From Mucilaginibacter gracilis (GTDB lineage: Bacteria > Bacteroidota > Bacteroidia > Sphingobacteriales > Sphingobacteriaceae), in the NCBI RefSeq assembly GCF_003633615.1, contig NZ_RBKU01000001.1, positions 992,001 through 1,056,000 of the forward strand: a DNA stretch of 64,000 nt, given 5' to 3'. A program made the translations under genes and the position numbers. The notes beneath the pieces were generated by a model that worked only from the letters and a program-made list of their open reading frames with translations, was not told the origin of the DNA and ran no database searches. Shown piece by piece: positions 16,156-24,018 of this stretch. The stretch's first letter is position 1; every line of letters starts with the position of its first letter.

Positions 16156-16539
16156 ATGAACACAAATGAAAATGACAATCCTGGCGAGGCGACTTGTGCA
16201 GCGTACAGTATGGCGGTACGCGACACAATGGACATGCTGAGCGGGAAATGGAAGATACAGATCATCGGCACACTTTGCTTTGGCAAAAAGCGTTTTATGG
16301 AACTCCTCGCAAGCGTGGGAGGAATTGCAGCAAAAATGCTATCCAAAGAGTTGCAGGAACTTGAGCTAAATGGAATGGTAAAACGCTCTGTGCTCCATAC
16401 AAAGCCGATTACCGTTGAATATGAACTTACAGCATACGGGCACACACTCAAGCCAGTTATCGATGTGATCGTATCCTGGGGAATACAGCATAGGCAGCGG
16501 GTGATTAAGGAAATGAGTGCTAAGAAGACTTCAATTTAA
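16156..16539 (+). CDS. HxlR-family winged-helix regulator, copy 2
   Basis: 127 residues, protein identical to 6081-6464, with the same Cys near the N-terminus, the SGKWKIQIIGTL helix and the wing VEYELTAYG. It is divergent from azoR copy 2. Downstream it meets ~140 bp of non-coding DNA before the second SDR gene rather than a Crp gene. It is probably functional. Confidence 0.87.
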   Translation: MNTNENDNPGEATCAAYSMAVRDTMDMLSGKWKIQIIGTLCFGKKRFMELLASVGGIAAKMLSKELQELELNGMVKRSVLHTKPITVEYELTAYGHTLKPVIDVIVSWGIQHRQRVIKEMSAKKTSI

Positions 16540-16759
16540 TTGTGCTTCCGCAATATTACCGGGGTATTGATGGCGAATAGAAGAGCTTCTTCATTCAAGC
16601 ATCCCAAACTTTCTGAATTGATCGTAAAAGATTCACCTCATCATCTCTAAGATCAGCATTTGGGCCATAGATAATCCCGATATGACTACCACTAACTTTG
16701 TTTTGGATACCTTTTTGTGTTATTTTCAGCTCAATTTTGATCTCATAAAATCAAAGAAA

Positions 16760-17515
16760 ATGAGTAATCAATTAGAAAACAAAATAGTGATCGTAACCGG
16801 CGCATCAAAAGGGATCGGTGCCGGGATCGCCAAACAGATGGGAGCCGCAGGTGCTAAAGTTGTGGTTAATTATGCTTCAAGCAAGTCTGATGCGGATATC
16901 GTTGTTAACGAGATCATGCAGGCAGGCGGCACCGCAACAGCCCTGCAAGGAGATATGTCAAAACAGGCCGATGTAAAAAAGCTTTTTCAACAAACCCTGC
17001 AATCTTTCGGCAGATTGGATGCACTGGTCAATAATGCCGGCATTTACGAGTTTGCACTACTGGAGCACTTTACTGAAGATTCTTATCGGCGGATCTTTGA
17101 TGTCAATGTTTTAGGTATCTTGTTAGCTACACAGGAAGCCGTGAAAGTATTTGGCGATCATGGTGGAAGTATCATCAACATCAGTTCTTATGCGGGTAAC
17201 AGGCCCGATCCTTATTCACTGGTTTACGGAGCTTCCAAAGGTGCTGTGAATTCGATCACGACATCGCTTTCACAGGAATTGGGTTCTAAACAAATCCGGG
17301 TAAATGCTATTCAACCAGGCGGTGTACTGACGGAAGGTGTACAGAAATTCGGGGCTACGGCGGAATCTGAACCTGTAAAACAGATGATAAGCAAAAGTGC
17401 GCTTGGGCGTATGGCCACCCCTGCAGACATAGGAAAGATGGCTGTATTCCTCGCTTCGGACCAATCAGCAATCATAACTGGTCAATTCATCGAGGTTTCC
17501 GGCGGCTACAAATAA
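16760..17515 (+). CDS. short-chain dehydrogenase/reductase (FabG-like)
   Basis: 251 residues from ATG 16760 (MSNQLENKIVIVTGASKG). An upstream in-frame ATG at 16682 adds 26 residues without SDR likeness. Cofactor loop TGASKGIGAGIA, NNAG in ALVNNAGIYEF, catalytic Ser in NISSYAGNRPD, YGASKG (Tyr-x3-Lys), then QPGGVLTEG and the end ITGQFIEVSGGYK, all as in classical FabG-type SDRs. It probably reduces a small carbonyl compound with NADPH. An AraC gene follows, but a strong hairpin lies between (17541). Confidence 0.86.
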   Translation: MSNQLENKIVIVTGASKGIGAGIAKQMGAAGAKVVVNYASSKSDADIVVNEIMQAGGTATALQGDMSKQADVKKLFQQTLQSFGRLDALVNNAGIYEFALLEHFTEDSYRRIFDVNVLGILLATQEAVKVFGDHGGSIINISSYAGNRPDPYSLVYGASKGAVNSITTSLSQELGSKQIRVNAIQPGGVLTEGVQKFGATAESEPVKQMISKSALGRMATPADIGKMAVFLASDQSAIITGQFIEVSGGYK

Positions 17516-17540
17516 AATGGAGATCAAAAAGTTAGAACTT

Positions 17541-17575
17541 ACAAACAGGAAAGATTACTTTCCTGTTTGTTTTAA
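17541..17575 (+). terminator. intrinsic terminator between SDR and AraC genes
   Basis: A perfect 13-bp stem (ACAAACAGGAAAG with CTTTCCTGTTTGT), an ATTA loop, then TTTAAATTT. It starts 26 bp after the SDR stop and ends just before the AraC ATG (17585). It should make most SDR transcripts stop before the regulator. Confidence 0.75.
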
Positions 17576-17584
17576 ATTTAAAGC

Positions 17585-18499
17585 ATGAAAAAAGCAGAGC
17601 AGCCAATCAAGATAATTAATTCTGTTTCAGAATTGCACCGGCTGTTGTGTTTGCCGCCACCAAAGAATACGCTGATTACGCTGATCGATCATACGGGTGA
17701 GAACCCTGAGCATGAAAACAAAACCCATCGTTTGGTTTTGAACTTTTATCATATCTGTATCAAGCGAAGCTTTCAGGGGCAAATGAGATACGGCAGAAAC
17801 TATTATGATTTTGATAAGGGAACGATGGTTTTTTTAGCGCCTCATCAGGTTATTGCTGTCGATCAAGGCGATGAAGCTGATGATGATGGCTGGTCTTTAT
17901 TATTCCATCCCGATCTGATCAGGAACTATCCTTTAGGTAAATCCATTAAAAACTACGGATTCTTTGCCTACGAAGCCGACGAGGCATTACATCTTTCAGA
18001 CGAAGAAGAAAAATTGATTGAGAGTTTAGTAAGGAACATCGAAAAGGAATACCAGTCAAGGATCGATAATTTTAGTGCGGATGTTATTGTATCAAACCTG
18101 GAGCTACTGTTAAATTACTGTAACAGGTTCTACAGCAGGCAATTTGTGACCAGGAAAATGTCGAACAACGATCTCCTTTCAAAATTTGAAAATAACCTGT
18201 CAAAACACTTTGACAATCATGCACGAAACGGTTTACCAACAGTGAACAGCCTGGCAGAAGAACTGAATGTTTCCGCAAGCTATTTAAGCGATATGTTGCG
18301 AACGCTTACCGGCCGGAATACGCAGCAGCACATTCACGACAAACTCATAGCAAAAGCACAGGATATTTTAGCAACCACCGACTTGTCAGTAAGTGAAATT
18401 GCCTTTCAATTGGGATTTGAGCATCGCCAGTCATTCAACAAGTTGTTCAAGAATAAGACCAAGCTTTCGCCGCTTGCCTTCCGGCGATCCTTTAATTAA
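17585..18499 (+). CDS. AraC-family transcriptional regulator
   Basis: 304 residues. Sensor half: NFYHICIKRSF, YYDFDKGTMVFLAPHQVI and GWSLLFHPDLIRNYPLGK. Two HTHs: TVNSLAEELNVSASYLSDMLRTLTG and DILATTDLSVSEIAFQLGFEHRQSFNKLFKNKTKLSPLAFR. It is the paralogue of 14095-15006, sharing QHIHDKL/IHDKI and RQFVTRK/RQFITRK. It probably controls the SDR before it. It is the last cargo gene before the right IS copy, which starts 39 bp after its stop. Confidence 0.87.
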   Translation: MKKAEQPIKIINSVSELHRLLCLPPPKNTLITLIDHTGENPEHENKTHRLVLNFYHICIKRSFQGQMRYGRNYYDFDKGTMVFLAPHQVIAVDQGDEADDDGWSLLFHPDLIRNYPLGKSIKNYGFFAYEADEALHLSDEEEKLIESLVRNIEKEYQSRIDNFSADVIVSNLELLLNYCNRFYSRQFVTRKMSNNDLLSKFENNLSKHFDNHARNGLPTVNSLAEELNVSASYLSDMLRTLTGRNTQQHIHDKLIAKAQDILATTDLSVSEIAFQLGFEHRQSFNKLFKNKTKLSPLAFRRSFN

Positions 18500-18538
18500 A
18501 TAAATCATGAAATTGTGGGTAAATAAATTATTGTACAT

Positions 18539-19842
18539 TATTACTGATGCGTTAAGTTTTACTAAACAAGTTTGATTGTTCTTTGACATTTTGAATGATT
18601 TGATCTTCTGTTAATAACTCCTTCAAAGGAGTTTTATCGAAAGCTGAGATCCCAAGAATCTGCATTATTTCGTAAATGGAAAGGGTGCTTTTCAACTTAT
18701 GCTTTACGCAAGCAACGATCAAGTAAGTGCAGATTGCGACCCAAATGTGAGTATTTACCGCATTTTCCGATTGCCCCCAGAGAGATTTAATGGTCAAATT
18801 CTGTTTGATCCATTTAAAAAAAGTCTCTATTTGCCATCTGTTGCGGTACAGCCTTGCAACTTCCAGGGCAGAAACCTCGAAGTTATTAGTCAAGAATATC
18901 AGTTCAGCACCTTTTTCATCGTCATAGTATTCCACCAGCCTTAGTTGCTCGGGATAAAGTTTCTTAGACCTGTATCCATTCAACAGGATGGTCTTGTCCC
19001 CTCTGAGACCGGATCGTGGGTCAATGTTGAAGTTGCTCTCAATGACAGTGTAATCCATGGTGTCTTTTGCCCGTGTAACAAATGACGCGCCGCTGTTGTG
19101 TATATTATATAATGCAATAAAATCGACATAGGCTTTATCCATAACATATATGGCCCCTGAAACCGGAACTATTGTGTCAAGGGCATTGCTGTCGTGGTAT
19201 TTACCGTCGGTGATCAGGATAAAAGCGGGTATATTCCCCCTTAAGTCTAAAAGCGTATGTATTTTAATAGCACCGCGCGAATATTTTCCGGGAGCCCAAC
19301 TAAACAGCTTCAGGCTCAGGGAAACCGTTGTAGAGTCTAAAGCAAACACTTCATTGGCAATATCCACATTAGCAACCGGTTCATTGACATAGAGCGGCCT
19401 AACCTTTCCGATCAGGTAATTACCGAAATCCGCGAATATCTGGCAATCCCTGTTTTCGTTTGCACGGGATAAAGTAGACTGGTTTACGTATTTCCGGATA
19501 CCGAGATGGTACAATTTGTTTTTATGGGCTTTTAAGCAAACACAAATATCCCGAAGAGAGTTACGGGAGGTTAACTGCCCAAAGAACAGCTGAATAAACT
19601 GGTTCCAACAGTCGAAGTCCCTTGTCCTGAAATCGCCGTTATACTTTGAAACATATTTCTCAAACTCATACCGGTCAACAAAGTGCAAAAGTTGCGCAAA
19701 AACGTATTTCCCTGAATTCATCGCCTTATCATAAAAGGCCAAAACTAAAGGTCAAATCAAATCAAAAAATCAAAGAACGGCTATAATATATTTATATTCA
19801 GATATTTACAACAAATTTTGAAAACTTAACGCATCACCAATA
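18539..19842 (-). mobile_element. IS4-family insertion sequence, right copy
   Basis: 1,304 bp, same orientation as the left copy, same terminal repeats. One visible base differs (18628). Its left flank (ATTGTACAT) does not match its right flank (GTTCCAGAT), so it did not arrive here alone. Confidence 0.92.
18552..19742 (-). CDS. IS4-family transposase (DUF4372 + DDE)
   Basis: 396 residues, identical to the left-copy transposase except Pro for Leu in KTPLKEL near the C-terminus. The DDE residues (ALDSTTVSL, VMDKAYVDF, IETFFK) and the YREK signature are intact. The substitution lies outside the catalytic core, so both copies may be active and could mobilise the whole composite. Confidence 0.92.
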   Translation of the reverse strand: MAFYDKAMNSGKYVFAQLLHFVDRYEFEKYVSKYNGDFRTRDFDCWNQFIQLFFGQLTSRNSLRDICVCLKAHKNKLYHLGIRKYVNQSTLSRANENRDCQIFADFGNYLIGKVRPLYVNEPVANVDIANEVFALDSTTVSLSLKLFSWAPGKYSRGAIKIHTLLDLRGNIPAFILITDGKYHDSNALDTIVPVSGAIYVMDKAYVDFIALYNIHNSGASFVTRAKDTMDYTVIESNFNIDPRSGLRGDKTILLNGYRSKKLYPEQLRLVEYYDDEKGAELIFLTNNFEVSALEVARLYRNRWQIETFFKWIKQNLTIKSLWGQSENAVNTHIWVAICTYLIVACVKHKLKSTLSIYEIMQILGISAFDKTPLKELLTEDQIIQNVKEQSNLFSKT

Positions 19843-19851
19843 GTTCCAGAT
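19843..19851. repeat. right target-site duplication GTTCCAGAT
   Basis: Equal to 2218-2226. It lies directly after the right terminal repeat ending in CACCAATA. Confidence 0.9.
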
Positions 19852-20593
19852 AGTAAATTACCGCAGGGTTCGCTTCTAACTTTTTAATAAAACTTAATTC
19901 CGCACCGGATTCATATTGCACAGCCCTATTGCATTTGATACTGAAAAATTCACCGAAGTGATATTTTTCACTTTGGTTCACTTTTCTCTTTGGTTGTAAA
20001 CCGACAAAACTTTCTTTACTCCATTTTTCAATTCGGTCAAACCATATAATATCTTTATTCAATTGCGTTTTCAAACCGGCTTCAGTTTCCTGTCGCCGCT
20101 GATCTTTCCTAATCTCGTAGTCAGCTTTTTGTTCCGCTGTTTTATTCAAAAAGACATAACGGTTGTAAGTGGCTTGTATTTCTGAATGCTTGTTAAAGTA
20201 AAGTTCTGCTAATAATTTAATTATTTGATAAGGAGGCAATTCCGGCATTTCGTTAATACATAAATTGATTATTGCCTGGTGGGGATTTCTATCTTTGTCT
20301 TTTTTAATACTGCGTTCAATAATTGTGATTATATTTTTTGCGGGATTTTTACCTTGTTTGGCGGCAATGCGCAATCGCTTTAGCGCTTTATGCTTTATTT
20401 GGCGAACCCGCTCCGATGACATATTTGTTTGCAGTGCAATTTCTTTATCAGTGGCAAATGACAATTCCTCCCAGCAAAACATTTCTTTTAGAAAAGCAAT
20501 GTCTCTGTCTGTCATTAACCACTTTCCTCTGGCATATTTGGTATCTAAGCTCAAAGTGAAATAATCCAATATTGCAAAACCTACACTTGTCAT
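19843..20593 (-). pseudogene. 5' part of sigma-70 region-4 HTH / TnsA-like nuclease fusion, cut by the transposon
   Basis: 250 native codons from ATG 20593 (TTG 20602 is also possible). The IS adds LLVMR and a stop. Residues about 28-78 (MTDRDIAFLKEMF, DKEIALQTNMSSERVRQIKHKALKRLR) are a sigma-70 region-4 type HTH. Residues ~80-215 are helical and of unknown fold. Residues from ~225 (YESGAELSFIKKLEANPAVIYYLE) start a TnsA-like nuclease, with Glu232 as the expected catalytic acid. The other residues (Asp269, Glu283, Lys285 in the joined numbering) are on the fragment at 1748-2226. The truncated protein cannot cut DNA but may still bind it. The gene is divergent from the DUF262 operon. Confidence 0.85.
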
Positions 20594-20803
20594 AAGCCAC
20601 AACTATATAAATTATTAGGGCTCTATGGTTCATTGTTATGATTTTGACTACTCACAAAAGACATACCATCATCGCTTCAACTTTGTAAAACAGCTTTAAT
20701 TGATGTTTCTTCAAGTTTAGGGAATTTGCTAAAACTCCGATAATGTTAATTAGCTTTGAAATTGTTAGAACTTCAATTACACGACAATATTAAAGAACTG
20801 GAA
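20594..20803. promoter_or_regulatory. divergent region between nuclease fusion and DUF262 operon
   Basis: About 200 bp, AT-rich, with leaders of both genes. CAACTTTG near 20690 resembles a -7 element toward the operon. No clear dyad is visible. If the HTH of the fusion protein regulates the operon, its site should lie here. Confidence 0.35.
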
Positions 20804-21979
20804 ATGGAAAATAATTCAAATAAAGAACAGTCAGCTTTGGCTTTAACCGCCACGTTGCCTGATCCAACTAACGCTGAAATTGAATTAGAAAAATTAGATT
20901 CAAATGTGCCGCTAATGGATAAGCCATTTGATCCCACAATGATTAAAATTGATACCAAAACGCCGTCATTGGATACTCTTATTGAAAGGATTGAATTAAA
21001 AGAAGTGGAATTGGAAACCGAATCCTATTTTCAACGTAATCCGGACTTATGGGACGACACGAAAAAAAGTCGTTTAATTGAGTCAATTCTTATTCAATTT
21101 CCCCTGCCAGCTTTTTATTTTGATGGCACAGATAATCGGAAATGGTTGGTAGTAGATGGTTTACAGCGATTAAGTAGTATTCGCAGTTTTGTAGTCGATA
21201 AAACTCTTAAATTGACGAACTTGGAATTTTTAACCACGCTTAATGGAAAAGGGTATGATGATTTAGGAAGAGACCTGCAGCGAATTATTAAAAACGCTCA
21301 AGTCGTGGTTTACATTATTTTACCTGGTACGCCGACCGATGTGAAATACAATATTTTCAAGCGCATTAATACTGGCGGATTAATCTTAGTCCCGCAAGAA
21401 ATCCGACATGCCCTCTTTCAGGGAGCGCCTGCTAATTTTATCGCCCAATTAGCCTTAACACCTTCTTTTGTTAATGCCACAGGAAGGTCGATAAAAACGG
21501 AACGTATGTTAGACCGAGATTTTGCCAATCGTTTTTTGGCTTTTTACTACTTAGGCTACGATTCTTATCAACCTGATCTGGACACTTATATGAGTAAAGC
21601 TATGGCCGCCGTACATACTATGAGTGAGGATCAAAAAGACGAGATAAAAAATGCCTATGATCGAAGTATGCAGTTAAATATCGATATTTTCGGTAAACAT
21701 GCTTTTAGAAAGTTTGAAAACATTAATGACGGTAGAAGCCCAATAAATAAGGCTTTATTTGATGTTTTTTCGGTTTCTTTTGCAAAATTAACTGAAGGAG
21801 AAATGACGTTAATTAAAGACCGTAAAGATAAATTCATCGAAGATTTCATAAACCTTCTTTATCATGATGTCGATAATACATTTTTTTGGGCTGTTACAAG
21901 TTCGACAAGTGATAAATACAGAGTACAATATCGTTACCAAAAAGTTCAGGAGCTAATAACAAGTACCATAAACAGCTGA
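20804..21979 (+). CDS. DUF262 (GmrS-like/ParB-superfamily) protein
   Basis: 391 residues from ATG 20804 (MENNSNKEQS). A TTG at 20756 is in frame but adds an unconserved leader. The DUF262 domain starts near residue 50. FQRNPDLWDDTKKSRLIES (76-94) and WLVVDGLQRLSSI (114-126) are its hallmark FQR-W and DGxQR motifs, here DGLQR, which bind or hydrolyse nucleotide. FKRINTGGLILVPQEIRHAL follows. There is no HNH/DUF1524 partner domain at the C-terminus, unlike GmrSD. It is first in an operon with two-base spacing to the AAA gene. In known systems such proteins act against modified phage DNA; that use here is inference. Confidence 0.82.
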   Translation: MENNSNKEQSALALTATLPDPTNAEIELEKLDSNVPLMDKPFDPTMIKIDTKTPSLDTLIERIELKEVELETESYFQRNPDLWDDTKKSRLIESILIQFPLPAFYFDGTDNRKWLVVDGLQRLSSIRSFVVDKTLKLTNLEFLTTLNGKGYDDLGRDLQRIIKNAQVVVYIILPGTPTDVKYNIFKRINTGGLILVPQEIRHALFQGAPANFIAQLALTPSFVNATGRSIKTERMLDRDFANRFLAFYYLGYDSYQPDLDTYMSKAMAAVHTMSEDQKDEIKNAYDRSMQLNIDIFGKHAFRKFENINDGRSPINKALFDVFSVSFAKLTEGEMTLIKDRKDKFIEDFINLLYHDVDNTFFWAVTSSTSDKYRVQYRYQKVQELITSTINS

Positions 21980-21981
21980 CC

Positions 21982-23139
21982 ATGATAAATTCAATAGAAA
22001 TTAAAAATTTCAAATCCATCAAGAAGAAGTTTTTCCCATTGGGGAATCTAAATCTGTTAATGGGTTTGAATGGAATGGGTAAATCGTCGTTTATTCAAAC
22101 CCTCCTTTTGCTTCGCCAGTCAGATAACCTAATGCGAAGAGGCGAGCTAAAATTAAACGGTAGTTATACAAGTATCGGAGATACAAAAGACGCTTTATAT
22201 CAATATGACAAGGAGCAATCACTACAATTTATTTTAAGATACGGTGAGGATGAAGAAACTTTTTTAGATTTTGATTTCAAGCAGGAAGCTGATGTGTTTA
22301 CATTAAAAAACGCAACGGGAGGTACAACGCCAGATTTTCAAAACAGCAATTTCTTTAAAGAAGATTTGTTTGGAAATAACTTTCAATATTTAAATGCGAA
22401 CAGGTTAGAACCAAGTTCTATTCATAGCAAATCCTATACAAGCGTAGTTACTCTGAATGATGTGGGAAACCACGGCGAATACACCGCGCACTTTATTGAA
22501 GTACACGGGAATGAAGACATCCGATTTGAAAATCTACTGCATCCAAAATCAAAAAGTATTGATTCGGTTACTAAACAAGAGGTGACTGTAAAGTCGCTTA
22601 TTAATCAGATTAATCTATGGATGGGTGAGATATCGCCGGGAGTTAACGTTCGAACCACCGCTATTCCGAACTCAGAAAAAATGTTATTAGAGTTTGTTTT
22701 TATACAACCTAACTTGGGCAACACAAATAGATTTAAACCGACCAACGTCGGTTTTGGCATTTCTTATGCACTGCCTGTTGTGACTGCATTATTAGCAGCT
22801 CGCCCGCACGAAATAATAATAATTGAAAATCCAGAGGCGCACATTCATGACAGAGGACAAGCTGAATTAGGGCGATTAATTTCATTAGTGGCAATGAATG
22901 ACGTGCAGATTTTTATAGAAACGCATAGTGAGCATGTTCTAAATGGAGTCAGAGTTGCGGTAAAGGAAAATGAGTTATTACAGGAAAGAGTAAACGTATT
23001 TTATTTTGAAAAGAAAATTGATACGACAGAACAATACTCAAAAATAACGAACATTAATATTGACAAAAATGGACAGTTGAGTGAATACCCTAAAGATTTA
23101 TTGGACGAATGGAGTAATCAACTTGCTAAATTAGTATAA
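21982..23139 (+). CDS. AAA ATPase of the DUF3696/OLD-like type
   Basis: 385 residues. Walker A GLNGMGKSS at 28-36 follows the IKNFKSIKK opening strand of SMC/OLD-like ATPases. Near residues 278-290 lies IIIIENPEAHIHDRGQ (Walker B with signature), and IETHSEHVLNG near 313-323 is the His switch. The C-terminus (YPKDLLDEWSNQLAKLV) matches the DUF3696 tail. There is no TOPRIM domain, so nuclease activity must come from a partner. It starts two bases after the DUF262 stop and ends one base before the next start, so the three genes are tightly coupled. It probably senses or translocates nucleic acid; the trigger is unknown. Confidence 0.87.
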   Translation: MINSIEIKNFKSIKKKFFPLGNLNLLMGLNGMGKSSFIQTLLLLRQSDNLMRRGELKLNGSYTSIGDTKDALYQYDKEQSLQFILRYGEDEETFLDFDFKQEADVFTLKNATGGTTPDFQNSNFFKEDLFGNNFQYLNANRLEPSSIHSKSYTSVVTLNDVGNHGEYTAHFIEVHGNEDIRFENLLHPKSKSIDSVTKQEVTVKSLINQINLWMGEISPGVNVRTTAIPNSEKMLLEFVFIQPNLGNTNRFKPTNVGFGISYALPVVTALLAARPHEIIIIENPEAHIHDRGQAELGRLISLVAMNDVQIFIETHSEHVLNGVRVAVKENELLQERVNVFYFEKKIDTTEQYSKITNINIDKNGQLSEYPKDLLDEWSNQLAKLV

Positions 23140-23140
23140 A

Positions 23141-23983
23141 ATGGAATTGTTGTTTAATGAGTTAAGTATAAACCCATTGAGTGCGAATTTGGATGAAGCG
23201 CGGCAAAAAATGCTTCACCTAATTGATGCAATGAAGATGGCGAAGCAGAAGGGATTCAGAAAAATACGTTGTGAATATAAGCTAAATGAGATACAACTAA
23301 CAGCAGATGTATCTATCCAGGATTGGCTGTTAGCGCCAGAGAACAGAACATACATGGATTTTGTCTATGGAGTATTTATTTTCCCATTTCTTGATCTTGA
23401 GAATGAAGCCGCATTTATTAGGTACGACGAAGCTCATTATTCATTTGAAAGTGAAGAACACGACATTTCACGGGAGTGCTTGGGTTTGGCGGCCGCGTAT
23501 ATATACGGGTTACCGGCCATAAGCCTGGCTGGTTTTCCATTATGGGAGAGCTACAACCTCACAATCTCTATTAATTTTGATGGAACTATTCAGCAAAAGC
23601 AAGTATTAAATATAGCCAAGCATGAAAGGCTTCTTGATCAAGATTTTATAGATTTTTTTGAGAATTATGGAGACCTCGTACTTCCAACAACCAATATCGC
23701 GGCTAAAGATAAAAATTATCACTTAGCGGCTCATCACGGTGTCGCAGAACTGACCGCCTTGTGCAAGCAACTAATTGACAGTCCTTATGTAATTGAAATG
23801 CGCTCAATGGAATGGTGTAAAGGAAAGTGTAACAACTTTATTAAGAATTGCTCCGCCGCAGGAGTAGTTGAAATTGTATTAATAAAGAGTACGCGAAAAT
23901 ACGGGTTGTGGGTTCAAACAACGGGAACGAATTATAGACAAACTAAGGCAATCGCCGAAATTTTAGAAGAGCGTTATTCATAA
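23141..23983 (+). CDS. unknown 280-aa protein of the DUF262-AAA operon
   Basis: No family recognised. There is no signal or membrane segment. The N-terminus is LFNELSINPLSANLDEARQKMLHLIDAMKMA, a pattern met in other proteins encoded beside DUF3696 ATPases. The middle is aromatic and acidic (YMDFVYGVFIFPFLDLENEAAFIRYDEAHYSF). A Cys pair lies in WCKGKCNNF near residue 228. The end TRKYGLWVQTTGTNYRQTKAIAEILEERY looks like a conserved domain. It starts immediately after the AAA stop, so it is very likely part of the same complex or pathway, perhaps its effector. Confidence 0.7.
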   Translation: MELLFNELSINPLSANLDEARQKMLHLIDAMKMAKQKGFRKIRCEYKLNEIQLTADVSIQDWLLAPENRTYMDFVYGVFIFPFLDLENEAAFIRYDEAHYSFESEEHDISRECLGLAAAYIYGLPAISLAGFPLWESYNLTISINFDGTIQQKQVLNIAKHERLLDQDFIDFFENYGDLVLPTTNIAAKDKNYHLAAHHGVAELTALCKQLIDSPYVIEMRSMEWCKGKCNNFIKNCSAAGVVEIVLIKSTRKYGLWVQTTGTNYRQTKAIAEILEERYS

Positions 23984-24018
23984 ATCTTCGTTTTTCAACT
24001 CAGGAATTCAATCAGAAT

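Larger units (their letters stand above)
15520..16553. repeat. near-identical 1.03-kb duplication, copy 2
   Basis: Pairs with 5445-6478. Its right edge keeps TGTGCTTCCGCAA, the last codons of the Crp gene that adjoins copy 1, followed by unrelated DNA. This marks copy 1 as the donor. Confidence 0.88.
2227..19842. mobile_element. 17.6-kb composite transposon bracketed by two IS4-family copies
   Basis: Two 1,304-bp insertion sequences in the same orientation (2227-3530 and 18539-19842) enclose 15 kb of cargo. One 9-bp duplication lies only at the outer ends, and the interrupted nuclease gene regains its frame when the element is removed. Cargo in order: NmrA/QorB-like reductase, Crp regulator, azoreductase, HxlR regulator, second Crp regulator, NTF2-like, NIPSNAP and DUF4267 proteins, relics, another NTF2-like protein, alpha/beta-hydrolase, GNAT enzyme, LysR pseudogene, MarR regulator, SDR-AraC, second azoreductase-HxlR, second SDR-AraC. 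The theme is small redox and detoxification enzymes beside their own regulators. No plasmid, integrase or resistance gene of a known clinical class is present. Confidence 0.9.

Noticed and set aside
19843..20593. Tn7-like transposon (TnsA gene)
   Set aside because: No TnsB, TnsC or TniQ gene is near, and the HTH is of sigma region-4 type, so the TnsA fold is probably used for another purpose.
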